DNA from: an uncultured Actinomyces sp.
GTDB taxonomy: Bacteria > Actinomycetota > Actinomycetes > Actinomycetales > Actinomycetaceae
Assembly: GCA_938041695.1 (NCBI GenBank)
Contig: CALISI010000010.1
Coordinates: 1-16,797, forward strand
Length of the DNA stretch: 16,797 nucleotides
Reading direction: 5' to 3'
Of the stretch, positions 1 to 7,339 are shown piece by piece. The translations under genes and the position numbers were made by a program. Within the stretch, counting starts at the first letter, position 1; every line of letters starts with the position of its first letter. The notes under the pieces were generated by a model. That model saw only the letters and a program-made list of their open reading frames with translations. It searched no databases and was not told the origin of the DNA.

Positions 1-937
1 CGGAGGAGCGGGGGCGGTAGACGCCGGTGCGGAAGAACTCGTCGAGGACGTCGTTTTCGTTCGTGGCGACGACGAGGGTGCCTAGCGGCACGCCCATCTG
101 GCGGGCGATGTGGGCGGCACACACGTTGCCGAAGTTGCCCGAGGGCACGACGACGCTGACCCTGGACGAGGCGTCGGCCCCTTCCTCGGTGACGCGCAGC
201 CAGGTGGCCACGTAGTAGCAAACCTGGGCGAGCAGGCGCGCCCAGTTGATGGAGTTGACGGCGCCCACGTGCCAGGTGGCCTTGAAGTCGGCGTCCATGT
301 TGATGGCCTTGACGAGGTCCTGGCAGTCGTCGAAGACGCCGTCGACGGCGACGTTGACGATGTTCTCGTCGAGGAGGGAGAACATTTGGGCGCGCTGGAA
401 GGCGGTCATGCGCCCGGCGGGGGTGAGCATGACGACGGAAAGTCCGCTTCGGCCGCGCAGCGCGTACTCGGCGGAGGAGCCGGTGTCGCCGGAGGTGGCG
501 CCGACGATGGTGAGCCAGTCGCCGCGGCGGGTGAGCTCGTATTCGAAGAGTTCGCCGAGGAGCTGCATCGCCATGTCCTTGAAGGCGGCCGTGGGGCCGT
601 TCGAGAGGTGGGCGATGTGCAGGTCGGTGCCTTCCAGGGCGTCGACGGGGACGATCTGGGGGTCGGAGAAGGAGGGGGTGCGGTAGGCGCGGGCCGTGAT
701 CGCGCTCAGGTCGCCGGCGGGGATGTCGTCGACGAAGAGGGAGATGATGCCGGCGGCCATGGCCGCGTAGCCGTCCTCACGCAGGACGATGCGCAGCTCG
801 TCCAGGTCGGAGCGAGACAGCGTCGGGTATTCCTCGGGCAGGTAGAGGCCGCCGTCGGGGGCGAGGCCTTCCAGGAGGATGTCACTGAAAGAACGGGTGG
901 GCGTGTTGGGGCCGCGTCGGGTGGAAATGTAGCGCAC
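1..937 (-). CDS. thrC: Threonine synthase, N-terminal 312 residues (cut by window edge)
   Basis: PLP-dependent enzyme converting O-phospho-L-homoserine to L-threonine, the last step of threonine synthesis, in the cytoplasm. The protein begins VRYISTRRGPN and runs through LLEGLAPDGGLYLP, the typical N-terminus of the long bacterial threonine synthases. The PLP lysine is K120 in SNGPTAAFKD, followed by GATSGDTGSSAEYA and later VPSGNFGNV, the phosphate-binding and glycine-rich loops of the fold. About 312 of the roughly 480 residues usual for actinobacterial ThrC are present; the C-terminus lies beyond position 1. I chose GTG at 937 because the homologous N-terminus starts exactly there. There is no convincing ribosome binding site, but a TAGGAT box ends six bases upstream, suggesting a leaderless message. 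It is divergent from ispF. The identification is secure. Confidence 0.95.
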   Translation of the reverse strand, partial: MRYISTRRGPNTPTRSFSDILLEGLAPDGGLYLPEEYPTLSRSDLDELRIVLREDGYAAMAAGIISLFVDDIPAGDLSAITARAYRTPSFSDPQIVPVDALEGTDLHIAHLSNGPTAAFKDMAMQLLGELFEYELTRRGDWLTIVGATSGDTGSSAEYALRGRSGLSVVMLTPAGRMTAFQRAQMFSLLDENIVNVAVDGVFDDCQDLVKAINMDADFKATWHVGAVNSINWARLLAQVCYYVATWLRVTEEGADASSRVSVVVPSGNFGNVCAAHIARQMGVPLGTLVVATNENDVLDEFFRTGVYRPRSS

Positions 938-943
938 GGGTCG

Positions 944-949
944 ATCCTA
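944..949 (-). promoter_or_regulatory. Candidate -10 box of leaderless thrC
   Basis: TAGGAT on the minus strand followed by six bases and the GTG start. This places the likely transcription start on the start codon. No clear -35 hexamer is visible. Inference from spacing and from the absence of a Shine-Dalgarno sequence. Confidence 0.5.
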
Positions 950-1001
950 TCGGAGAGGGGGCGTGGCCTGCGAGGGCGCCCGTTCCTCGTCACACGGATG
1001 G

Positions 1002-1013
1002 ACGAGGCCGGGG
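1002..1013 (+). repeat. Dispersed 12-mer ACGAGGCCGGGG, copy 1
   Basis: This exact 12-base word occurs seven times in the window: plus strand at 1002, 3033, 4528, 5453 and 11653; minus strand at 4169-4180 and 10259-10270. Five copies lie between genes and two inside genes (MFS transporter, ispD). The shorter core ACGAGGCCG is more frequent still, for example at 1647, 5032, 8878, 9605 and 13828. By rough base-composition reasoning far less than one exact copy would be expected. The function is unknown. This copy lies in the thrC-ispF divergent gap. Confidence 0.8.
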
Positions 1014-1049
1014 CCGGGGGCGCGTGTCGCCCCGACCTCCGCCTGACGC

Positions 1050-1055
1050 TACCCT
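1050..1055 (+). promoter_or_regulatory. Candidate -10 box of leaderless ispF
   Basis: TACCCT followed by the six bases GGTGCC and then the ATG of ispF. There is no purine-rich ribosome binding site before the ATG. The spacing predicts that transcription starts at the A of the start codon. Confidence 0.5.
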
Positions 1056-1061
1056 GGTGCC

Positions 1062-1556
1062 ATGACTGATCTGCCTTTCCGCATCGGCCAAGCGGTCGAC
1101 GTCCACGCGTTCGCTGCTCCCGACTCGCCGCGTCCGCTCATGATTGCGTGCCTAGAGTGGCCGGGAGAGCGCCCTCTTGACGGGCACTCGGACGCGGACG
1201 TGGCCGCGCACGCGCTGTGCGACGCGATGCTGCTGGCGACGGGTCTCGGCGAGCTCGGCACGGTCTTCGGCGTGGATCGCCCACAGTGGGCGGGGGCGTC
1301 GGGGCGCGCGCTGCTTGAGGAGGTGCGCCGCATGGCCGCCGAGGCCGGCTGGGTTCTGGGCAACGCGACCGTTCAGGTCGTGGGGAACCGGCCTCGTATG
1401 GCGGCTCGCCTGCCCGAGGCCTGCGCCGTCATGAGCGAGATCGCGGGTGGCACGGTCACCGTATCGGCGACGACCTCGGATCACCTGGGTTTCACGGGAC
1501 GAGGCGAGGGCGTGGCCGCGCTCGCAAGTGCCCTCATGGTGCGCGCCGAGGGCTAG
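1062..1556 (+). CDS. ispF: 2-C-methyl-D-erythritol 2,4-cyclodiphosphate synthase
   Basis: Cyclises CDP-methylerythritol 2-phosphate to MEcPP with release of CMP, the fifth step of the non-mevalonate isoprenoid pathway; a cytoplasmic homotrimer in known members. The 164-residue protein has the metal-binding DVH motif (D13, H15), the GHSDADVAAH block with the third ligand H50, and the C-terminal signature ATTSDHLGFTGRGEG around residues 137-150. Length is normal for single-domain IspF (about 155-165). The usual FPDTDP stretch reads FGVDRP, a modest divergence. The start is the ATG that begins family homology; it has no Shine-Dalgarno sequence. The gene normally sits beside ispD in actinobacteria, but here ispD is over 3 kb away and on the other strand. 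Confident call. Confidence 0.95.
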   Translation: MTDLPFRIGQAVDVHAFAAPDSPRPLMIACLEWPGERPLDGHSDADVAAHALCDAMLLATGLGELGTVFGVDRPQWAGASGRALLEEVRRMAAEAGWVLGNATVQVVGNRPRMAARLPEACAVMSEIAGGTVTVSATTSDHLGFTGRGEGVAALASALMVRAEG

Positions 1557-1558
1557 CC

Positions 1559-1572
1559 CGCGAGCGCTCGCG
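1559..1572. repeat. Perfect 14-bp palindrome after ispF
   Basis: CGCGAGCGCTCGCG is a perfect palindrome starting three bases after the ispF stop codon. It could be part of a weak terminator or a protein-binding site. There is no loop and no T-tract, so it is not a classical intrinsic terminator. Confidence 0.5.
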
Positions 1573-1584
1573 AGTCGGCGTTGC

Positions 1585-2947
1585 ATGGTAGAAACGTCTC
1601 ACGAGCAACGATGATCTCCTCGCCGCGACCCCATCACCGCTCACCGACGAGGCCGACACTCCCCTGCCTGCATCCGCTCTTATGCCGGACGGGCCCTCCT
1701 CGGAGGAGGCTGCGCCCACCTCGACGGACACCGCTTTCCCGATCGTCGCCACGGCCTCGTCGCAGGTGAAGCCCGAAGGCGACCAGGCGACAACGGAGCT
1801 CCACGCCCCAGGTGTACGTCGACGGTTCGACCGTCTACCTCGTCGGTCCAGGCTCTCCCGAGGGCGACGCCAGCCAAGCCGTCACCGTCACCGTCACCGC
1901 CTACAATGTGTCAGGGGAACAACCCGCCCTCCTATGGTCTTCGACCGGCCCCTCAGCGAGTCACGTATCCAGCCCCTACACGCCCGCGTTCGTCTCGAGC
2001 GACGACAGCGTCTTCTTCCGCGACGTCATCACCGACAAGACGACCGGTGAGCAGACCCAAGCACCCTGGGGTGCGGCTTTCCCCCTCGCATATGCCGACG
2101 GCATCCTCGTGACCTGTACCGCCGTCCACCTGCAACGGGTGTACGAGGGCGTCCGGCGAGTGGACGACCCTGTGGACAACACCAACAGGGCAGCTGAATG
2201 AAAGCGGGTTGGCGGCGCATTTCTTGGATTACGTGCCCTCTCAGTTCGTGCTTTCGGGTAGCGGGGAGCACACCTCCGTCCTGCTCCCGACGCGCTTTTC
2301 GCAACGTCCCCAGATCAAATGCCCCGCAGCTCGTCAACCCGGCCACGGGGGAGCTGACGACTCTCGGAGAGGCACCCTCCACGAGCGGCGCGCCCGTTTC
2401 CAGGGTCACGCTGGCGAGCGACGGCGTCCTCGTCGCCGACGAGAAGGAAACCATCGCCTACAACACCGCGGGCAAGGTCGTGGGCACCTTCGGGGCCGGG
2501 TGGGAGCTCGACCGTTTCCCGACGTCGGATCTCGCTCTCCCGAGCGTGGCAGACGTCGGAGCCTTCTTGACGCAGGGCGGCGCGCAGTGGACGACAGCCA
2601 CCGTGGAGCGGCCCTATTCGAACGACGTCAACGGTTATCTCCTGGCGGTGAGTCCGACCAGTGGAAACTCCAGCGGCACGATCAACCCCGGTGAGTCATT
2701 CTCCGACCACGCGCTGACGGATCCTTGGTCCGCCGCGCAGGTGCGCGCCAGCGCAGACGGCAAGGCGCTGTTCGTCCAGTGCTTGCCATCGACCCCCACC
2801 GGCCCCTTCTTCTTCGGCTTGGAACGCGAGATGACCTACGTGTCGCCGGAGCTGGACGAGGCCACGAACCTCACGTGGATTTTCGACGACTTGCTCGTGG
2901 GGGCACGCAGCGGCGAGGTCATCGCCGTGACGCCACGGACCCCGTAA
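1585..2947 (+). pseudogene. Frameshifted relic of a beta-propeller-like (PQQ-repeat-like) protein
   Basis: Protein-like sequence runs across the whole interval but hops between frames. ATG at 1585 starts MVETSHEQ. The frame of 1592 reads NDDLLAATPSPLTDEA through FPIVATASSQVKPEGD to about 1800. The next frame, from about 1803, reads PQVYVDGSTVYLVGPG to about 2150. A third frame reads SGEWTTLWTTPTGQLNE to about 2310. The last frame reads LVNPATGELTTLGEAP to the TAA at 2945-2947. Short strand-turn-strand motifs such as YVDGSTVYLV, LLAVSPTSGN and LLVGARSGEVIAV resemble beta-propeller proteins with PQQ-like repeats. The family call is tentative. No membrane segment or signal peptide survives near the N-terminus. 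Each frame change is in the same direction (+1). It lies between ispF and a convergent transporter gene and looks nonfunctional unless the frameshifts are sequencing errors. Confidence 0.7.
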
Positions 2948-2964
2948 GCGGATCGTCACAGAAG

Positions 2965-3006
2965 CGTCCCCGATGCCCGAGAGCATGCTCGGTCGCGTCG
3001 GGGACG
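2965..3006. terminator. Hairpin between convergent relic gene and MFS gene
   Basis: Outer arms CGTCCCCGA (2965-2973) and TCGGGGACG (2998-3006) pair perfectly, with an inner CCGAG (2977-2981)/CTCGG (2988-2992) stem. It sits between two convergent genes, so it could stop transcription from both sides. There is no clear T-tract. Confidence 0.6.
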
Positions 3007-3032
3007 ATGTGTGTGGCGCAGGACCCTCGGGG

Positions 3033-3044
3033 ACGAGGCCGGGG
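3033..3044 (+). repeat. Dispersed 12-mer, copy 2
   Basis: Exact ACGAGGCCGGGG just right of the hairpin, in the convergent gap. A partial inverted copy (CGGCCTCGT) follows at 3055-3063. Confidence 0.8.
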
Positions 3045-3075
3045 CGTGCCTGGACGGCCTCGTGCCCCTGGGCGC

Positions 3076-4425
3076 TCAGTCCTCCATGTGCGCCAGGGTC
3101 GCGCGGTCCGCCTTCACGGGGATCGTGAGGGCCAGGCCAACGCCGAGAATCAGCATGATGCCGAGGATGCCCCAGTAGGTGTAGTCCTCGCCGGCGGGCG
3201 TCATGCGCTTGCCGAGCATGAGGAAGAGGCTGTACATGGCGGGTGCCATGAAGGACACGGCGCGGCCGGTCGTCGCGTAGAGGCCGAAGACCTCGCCCTC
3301 GCGGCCCGCGGGGATGATACGCGACAGGAAGGAACGGGACGCGGACTGGGTGGGGCCGACGAAGACGCACAGGGTCAGGCCGAGGGTCCAGAAGACGATG
3401 GGGCCGCGGGCGTGCAGCAAGAAGACGCCGAAGCCGGCGACGACCATCGCGCACAGGGACAGGATGATGACCTTCTTCGGGCCGATCTTGTCGTCGACCC
3501 AGCCGAAGGCGACGGTCGCGAGGCCGGCGACGATGTTCGCGGCGATCGCGAAGATCATGACCTGGCTGGCGGTGAAGCCGAAGGCGGTCTTGGCCAGGAC
3601 GGCGCCGAAGGTAAAGACGCCGGCGAGGCCGTCGCGGAAGACGGCGGAGGCGATGAGGAAGAAGAGGGTGTGCGGGGCCTCGTTCTTGAGGGTGCGCACG
3701 GTGCGCCACAGGAGCTTGTAGGAGTCGATGATCGACTCGTTGTCGCCGCCGGTCTGGACCTTCTTGGGCATCGGCGGGTGGAGGATGACGGGGATCGCGA
3801 AGCCGCCGAGCCACAGGGCGGCGATCACCATGGAGATGCGGATGTTCAGGTGCGCGTCGGTGGGCACTTTCAGCAGGTTGACGCCGATGAGGCCGACGTA
3901 GAGGATGAGCAGCAGGACGATGCCGCCGATGTAGCCGGCTGCCCAGCCGAAGCCGGAGATCTTGCCGCGGTCTTCCTTCTCGCCCAGGTGGTTGAGCATC
4001 GCGTTGTAGTTCACCGAGGCGAACTCGAAGAACACGTTACCCAGGCCGAGCAGCGCAATACCCAGCATGAGGGCACCCTGGGGCCCGAGGACCGACTCGG
4101 GGTGCACGAAGTACATGGCGAGCATGCAGACAACGACCGCGCCTGTGAACCATCCGAGCCAGACTCCGCCCCGGCCTCGTCGATCAGCGCGCTGGCCGGT
4201 GATGGGGGCGAGCAGGGCGATGAACAGGCCCGCGATCGTCATGCCGTTACTCAGCCAGGTCGAGGCCGTGCCCGAGTCGGTGAAGACGCCGTCGCTGGTC
4301 AGGTAGGTCGTGAACACGAATGTCGTGGCGACCGCGTTGAAGGCGGCGCTACCCCAGTCCCAGGCCGCCCAGTCGACGACTCGGCGCGTGATCACGCGGT
4401 GTGGGGTGGTGGGCGTTGTGCTCAT
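3076..4425 (-). CDS. MFS transporter of the UMF1 (Atg22-like) family
   Basis: Integral membrane permease of 449 residues with about 12 hydrophobic segments. The N-terminal motif DWAAWDWGSAAFNAV (residues 18-32) followed by FVFTTYL is the hallmark of the UMF1/Atg22-like major facilitator branch. The fungal member exports amino acids from the vacuole; the substrate of bacterial members is generally unknown, so none is assigned here. A loop rich in charged and polar residues (PKKVQTGGDNES) separates the two halves. The start ATG is preceded by AAGGAG (4435-4440 in plus coordinates) at nine bases, a strong ribosome binding site. One copy of the dispersed 12-mer lies in the coding sequence and is read as DRRGRGGVW. 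It separates ispF from ispD-carD and has no obvious functional partner nearby. Confidence 0.88.
   Translation of the reverse strand: MSTTPTTPHRVITRRVVDWAAWDWGSAAFNAVATTFVFTTYLTSDGVFTDSGTASTWLSNGMTIAGLFIALLAPITGQRADRRGRGGVWLGWFTGAVVVCMLAMYFVHPESVLGPQGALMLGIALLGLGNVFFEFASVNYNAMLNHLGEKEDRGKISGFGWAAGYIGGIVLLLILYVGLIGVNLLKVPTDAHLNIRISMVIAALWLGGFAIPVILHPPMPKKVQTGGDNESIIDSYKLLWRTVRTLKNEAPHTLFFLIASAVFRDGLAGVFTFGAVLAKTAFGFTASQVMIFAIAANIVAGLATVAFGWVDDKIGPKKVIILSLCAMVVAGFGVFLLHARGPIVFWTLGLTLCVFVGPTQSASRSFLSRIIPAGREGEVFGLYATTGRAVSFMAPAMYSLFLMLGKRMTPAGEDYTYWGILGIMLILGVGLALTIPVKADRATLAHMED
4169..4180 (-). repeat. Dispersed 12-mer, copy inside the MFS gene
   Basis: Exact ACGAGGCCGGGG on the minus strand, in frame within a cytoplasmic arginine/glycine-rich loop of the transporter (RRGRGG). 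Confidence 0.75.
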
Positions 4426-4527
4426 GGGATCGGGCTCCTTCGATGGGGAGTGCTCGGAGGCGCGTGTGCGTCCAGGGTGAACCTACCACGTTTCGTAGCT
4501 CACTCTCTCCTCGGGCCGCCCCAGGAA

Positions 4528-4539
4528 CGAGGCCGGGGA
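4528..4539 (+). repeat. Dispersed 12-mer, intergenic copy
   Basis: Exact ACGAGGCCGGGG in the divergent gap between the MFS gene and the small gene at 4601. Confidence 0.8.
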
Positions 4540-4567
4540 ACCACCAGCGCGACCTGACCGCATGTCA

Positions 4568-4573
4568 TATGCT
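4568..4573 (+). promoter_or_regulatory. Possible -10 box for the small gene at 4601
   Basis: TATGCT lies between two direct ATGTCA repeats (4562-4567 and 4577-4582) and 13 bases before the GGAAGGAG ribosome binding site. No -35 hexamer is recognisable. The flanking repeats could be a regulator site. Tentative. Confidence 0.3.
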
Positions 4574-4600
4574 GGTATGTCACCCCGGAAGGAGAAGGCG

Positions 4601-4867
4601 ATGGAGCAAAGCCCACCCTCCATCACAGCCATCGACTACCCGACCGTGAGGGCCGACGTCATCCATAGGGCGCACATCATGACCACGGCGAGCCCGGCAC
4701 CCACGCTCATTGACATCACGTGCCTGGACTGGACGCAGGATCAACTCCAACGAACCATCGATTATTTCGTTTGCAACCCCGAGCGCCGTGGCATCCTGGC
4801 CACTTCGGGCGGCGTCGACCTGGTGCGCGCACTCGTCTCAGACAACCCCACGCTCTGGCCGCGCTGA
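4601..4867 (+). CDS. Small protein of unknown function (88 aa)
   Basis: I do not recognise this protein. It reads MEQSPPSITAIDYPTV at the start and ends VSDNPTLWPR. It has no signal peptide or membrane segment, is mildly acidic, and contains a helix-like central part (DWTQDQLQRTIDYFVCNPERRGIL). I chose the ATG at 4601 because GGAAGGAG (4587-4594) is placed six bases before it; an in-frame ATG at 4562 would add 13 residues that have no ribosome binding site. The strong binding site, codon use like its neighbours and the lack of a competing frame support a real gene. It is divergent from the MFS gene and convergent with ispD, with only 46 bases between the two stop codons. Confidence 0.65.
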   Translation: MEQSPPSITAIDYPTVRADVIHRAHIMTTASPAPTLIDITCLDWTQDQLQRTIDYFVCNPERRGILATSGGVDLVRALVSDNPTLWPR

Positions 4868-4913
4868 AGCGCGACGAACGAGCGCACTAACGGCACGCAA
4901 GCGGCTCGGAATT

Positions 4914-5630
4914 TTAGGCGCTCGTCTCCTCGGCGACGAGGATCTGCGCGAGCGCCAGGTCGATGGGGCGCGTGACCTTCATGGATCGTTCGTCGCCCGC
5001 GACCGTGTGCACGGTCCCGCCGATCGCCTCGACGAGGCCGGCGTCATCCGTCGCCGCCCGGGCCTCGTCCGCACCCAGAGAGGCGCCCGCCTCGTGCGCG
5101 CGAATGAGGACATCCCAGCGGAACCCCTGCGGGGTCTGCACGGCCACCATGTCGGAGCGCCGCGGCGTGCCCGTCACGACGCCGGAGGAGTCCACGGTCT
5201 TAAGAGTGTCAGTGACGGGCAGGACGGGGATCACCGCGCCCGCGCCGCCGGCAACCGCGTCGATGACGCGCTCGGTGACCTGCGGGGGCGTCAGGGGACG
5301 TGCCGCGTCATGCACGAGGACGACCGTGTCCGCCTCACACTCACCAAGAGCAGCGAGTCCCAGGGCCACGGACTCCTGACGCGAACGATCGGAGCCGGCG
5401 ACGACACTCACGCCGTCGACATCGGACAGCGCGCTGCGGAATTCCCCGATCGACGAGGCCGGGGCCGTCACAACGATCGCACCCACTCCCCCGACGCGTA
5501 GGCCGCGGGCCGCCCACCAGACCAGGGGGCGACCCGAGAGTTCAACGAGGGCCTTCGGACCCTCACAGCCGAGGCGAGAGCCGGAGCCCGCGGCCGTCAG
5601 GACCGCGCAGGCCTCACTCTGCGACGGCAT
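4914..5630 (-). CDS. ispD: 2-C-methyl-D-erythritol 4-phosphate cytidylyltransferase
   Basis: Transfers CMP from CTP to methylerythritol 4-phosphate, the third step of the non-mevalonate isoprenoid pathway. The 238-residue protein has the nucleotide-binding GSGSRLG loop (residues 15-21) with K26 in GPKALVEL, then VVLVHDAARPL, VIPVLPVTDTLK, AVQTPQGFRW, ATDDAGLVE and the C-terminal MKVTRPIDLALA block, all in family order. Length is typical. The frame stays open upstream, but ATG at 5630 is where homology begins. It overlaps the end of carD by 17 bases, so the two are probably co-transcribed and translationally coupled. It carries one dispersed 12-mer, read as VTAPASS on the coding strand. ispF, its usual partner, is displaced to 1062. 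Confidence 0.95.
   Translation of the reverse strand: MPSQSEACAVLTAAGSGSRLGCEGPKALVELSGRPLVWWAARGLRVGGVGAIVVTAPASSIGEFRSALSDVDGVSVVAGSDRSRQESVALGLAALGECEADTVVLVHDAARPLTPPQVTERVIDAVAGGAGAVIPVLPVTDTLKTVDSSGVVTGTPRRSDMVAVQTPQGFRWDVLIRAHEAGASLGADEARAATDDAGLVEAIGGTVHTVAGDERSMKVTRPIDLALAQILVAEETSA
5453..5464 (+). repeat. Dispersed 12-mer, copy inside ispD
   Basis: Exact ACGAGGCCGGGG on the plus strand, antisense to ispD codons for APASS. A near copy (ACGAGGCCGGCG) is at 5032-5043 in the same gene. Confidence 0.7.
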
Positions 5631-6132
5631 CTTCTTCGACTTCGATGCGCCCCTCAGCCAGGACAGAATCGAGACGCTCGGCCGCAGCAGACTTTTCGAT
5701 GTTGCGTGCCAGGGCCAGCTCGGAGGTGAGGATTCCACGGGCCTTCGTCAGCATGCGCTTCTCGCCCGTGGACAGCTTCTTGAGGTCATCGCGGCGGGTC
5801 AGGTCGCGCACGACCTCGGCAACCTTCACGATGTCACCGGTGGCGATCTTCTCCTGGTTCGCCTTGAAACGACGCGACCAGTTGGTCGGCTCCTCAATGT
5901 AGGGGGCGCGCAGGACGGACAGGACCTCTTCGAGGCCATCCTCGTCGACGATGTCACGAACGCCAACCATGTCAACGTTTTCGGCAGGGACCTGAATCTC
6001 GAGGTCACCCTGGTTCACACGCAGCTTCAGGTACGTCCGCTCCTCACCACGAATGGTGCGCGTCATGACCTCTTCGATCGTGGCTGCGCCGTGGTGCGGG
6101 TAGACGACCGTCTGACCGATTTCAAACGACAT
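5614..6132 (-). CDS. carD: CarD-family RNA polymerase-binding transcription factor
   Basis: Global regulator that binds the RNA polymerase beta subunit and stabilises open promoter complexes; essential in mycobacteria. The 172-residue protein matches the Mycobacterium tuberculosis type throughout: the N-terminal RNAP-interacting domain (IGQTVVYPHHGAATIEEV, residues 5-22; RVNQGDLEIQVPAENVD, residues 38-54) and the helical C-terminal DNA-binding domain with EEPTNWSRR, where W85 matches the tryptophan that contacts the upstream edge of the melted -10 region. It continues with KVAEVVRDL and GEKRMLTKAR. The C-terminal tail (VEEDAVAE) is acidic. The ATG at 6132 has AGGAG about nine bases upstream. 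It overlaps ispD by 17 bases, the standard actinobacterial order. Secure call. Confidence 0.96.
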   Translation of the reverse strand: MSFEIGQTVVYPHHGAATIEEVMTRTIRGEERTYLKLRVNQGDLEIQVPAENVDMVGVRDIVDEDGLEEVLSVLRAPYIEEPTNWSRRFKANQEKIATGDIVKVAEVVRDLTRRDDLKKLSTGEKRMLTKARGILTSELALARNIEKSAAAERLDSVLAEGRIEVEEDAVAE

Positions 6133-6169
6133 GGATTGACTCCTGGATGCTTACGTGGATAGCAGTACT

Positions 6170-6175
6170 ATTCTA
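6170..6175 (-). promoter_or_regulatory. Candidate -10 box of the carD-ispD unit
   Basis: TAGAAT on the minus strand predicts a start near 6163 and a leader of about 30 bases carrying the AGGAG site. The sequence 17 bases upstream is GC-rich and not a recognisable -35, as is common in actinobacterial promoters. Confidence 0.45.
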
Positions 6176-6360
6176 CCAGCTGGCGAGAGAATCGGACCCA
6201 TACAGTGTGAAAGCTCAACGTTACACGTATGCAAGGAACGACACAAACCAACTTCAAGCACGACCGCAATTCGTCCCAGCATGCGACCCTGGTCACGATC
6301 AAACGTGCACGATAAGGAGAGTCATCACACCCGAAAAGTCCCGCGTTTCCGGGCATAGCG

Positions 6361-6398
6361 AAGCCCCGACCTCGTCAGCATCAACGAGGTCGGGGCTT
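6361..6398 (-). terminator. Strong hairpin downstream of gpmA
   Basis: Perfect 15-bp arms AAGCCCCGACCTCGT (6361-6375) and ACGAGGTCGGGGCTT (6384-6398) around an 8-base loop, starting ten bases after the gpmA stop codon. There is no long T-tract. One arm contains ACGAGGTCGGGG, a single-base variant of the dispersed 12-mer. Confidence 0.85.
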
Positions 6399-6407
6399 GG
6401 CGTCAGG

Positions 6408-7145
6408 TCACTTGCCCTGGTTGGCGACCGCGGCGATCTTCGCCTCGGCCTCGGGATCCAGGTAGGTGCCGCCCTTCTTGATGGGCTTGAGGGTCTCCTC
6501 GTCGAGCTCGTACACCAGCGGAATACCGGTGGGGATGTTGACGCCTGCGATGTCCTCGTCGGAGATCTCATCCAGGTGCTTGACGATGGCGCGCAGGGAG
6601 TTGCCGTGCGCGGCAATCATGACGGTCTTGCCGGTCTTGATCGCAGGAACGATGGCCTCGTCCCAGTAGGGCAGCAGACGCGCAATGACGTCCTTGAGGC
6701 ACTCGCTCATGGGAACGGGCTCACCGGCGTAGCGGGGATCCTGATCCTGCGAGAACTCAGAGCCAGCCTCGATGGCGGGCGGAGCCACGTCGAAGGAACG
6801 GCGCCACAGCATGAACTGCTCCTCGCCGTACTCGTCGCGGATTTCCTTCTTGTTCTTACCCTGGAGCGCACCGTAGTGACGCTCGTTGAGGCGCCAGTTG
6901 CGCTCAACGGGGATCCAGTGGCGGTCGGCGGCGTCGAGAGCCAGGTTCGCGGTCATGATGGCGCGACGCAGCATCGACGTGAACAGGAGATCCGGGAGAA
7001 CGCCGGATTCCTTGAGGAGCTCACCACCGTGGGTAGCCTCCGCGCGGCCCTTGTCCGACAGCGGAACATCCACCCAACCGGTGAAGAGGTTCTTTGCATT
7101 CCATTCGCTCTCGCCGTGGCGGAGCAGCACCAGTTTGTAGCTCAT
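6408..7145 (-). CDS. gpmA: 2,3-bisphosphoglycerate-dependent phosphoglycerate mutase
   Basis: Interconverts 3- and 2-phosphoglycerate in glycolysis and gluconeogenesis through a phosphohistidine. The 245-residue protein starts MSYKLVLLRHGESEWN with the catalytic H10, has NLFTGWVDVPLSDKG, the RLNERHYGALQGKNKKE block with acid E88, and the second histidine H180 in AAHGNSLRAIVKHLD. The length matches actinobacterial GpmA (about 245-250). The reading frame is open upstream, but ATG at 7145 is the family start and has GGAG close before it. It is followed directly by the 15-bp hairpin at 6361-6398, so it is probably a single-gene unit. No unusual features. Confidence 0.96.
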   Translation of the reverse strand: MSYKLVLLRHGESEWNAKNLFTGWVDVPLSDKGRAEATHGGELLKESGVLPDLLFTSMLRRAIMTANLALDAADRHWIPVERNWRLNERHYGALQGKNKKEIRDEYGEEQFMLWRRSFDVAPPAIEAGSEFSQDQDPRYAGEPVPMSECLKDVIARLLPYWDEAIVPAIKTGKTVMIAAHGNSLRAIVKHLDEISDEDIAGVNIPTGIPLVYELDEETLKPIKKGGTYLDPEAEAKIAAVANQGK

Positions 7146-7301
7146 GTCTCCATTCTTCCACAGGTGGAGGCACCCCTCATACATCCCGTGGGGTTGATCA
7201 CACCACAGCTTGGACACTTTTCTCCCTCACGACCACCTCTCCCCCTGACGCCCCCAGGCGGCAGGAGCTCTCGTCAGGCTCAGACCCCGAGCATACCCTG
7301 A

Positions 7302-7335
7302 TTAGCCCCTGACTCACCCGAAATTTACCCCTGAC
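7302..7335 (+). repeat. Two iterated boxes upstream of the lipoprotein gene
   Basis: TTAGCCCCTGAC (7302-7313) and TTTACCCCTGAC (7324-7335) are direct repeats 22 bases apart, two helical turns, immediately upstream of a TTGACA hexamer. A weaker match, ATACCCTGA, precedes them. They could be an activator or repressor site. Confidence 0.45.
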
Positions 7336-7339
7336 AGCC

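Noticed and set aside
110..1069. A 319-codon open frame on the plus strand opposite thrC
   Set aside because: It is the GC-rich shadow of the conserved thrC frame: almost only Gly, Val, Ala, Asp and Glu, no family resemblance, and it runs into ispF.
2725..4557. A 610-codon open frame on the plus strand opposite the MFS gene
   Set aside because: Extremely rich in Gly, Asp, Glu, Ala and Arg, with no motif. It is antisense to a clearly conserved transporter with a good ribosome binding site.
6147..7301. A 384-codon plus-strand frame opposite gpmA
   Set aside because: It reads through the carD promoter and the gpmA terminator hairpin, and the gpmA frame on the other strand is fully conserved.
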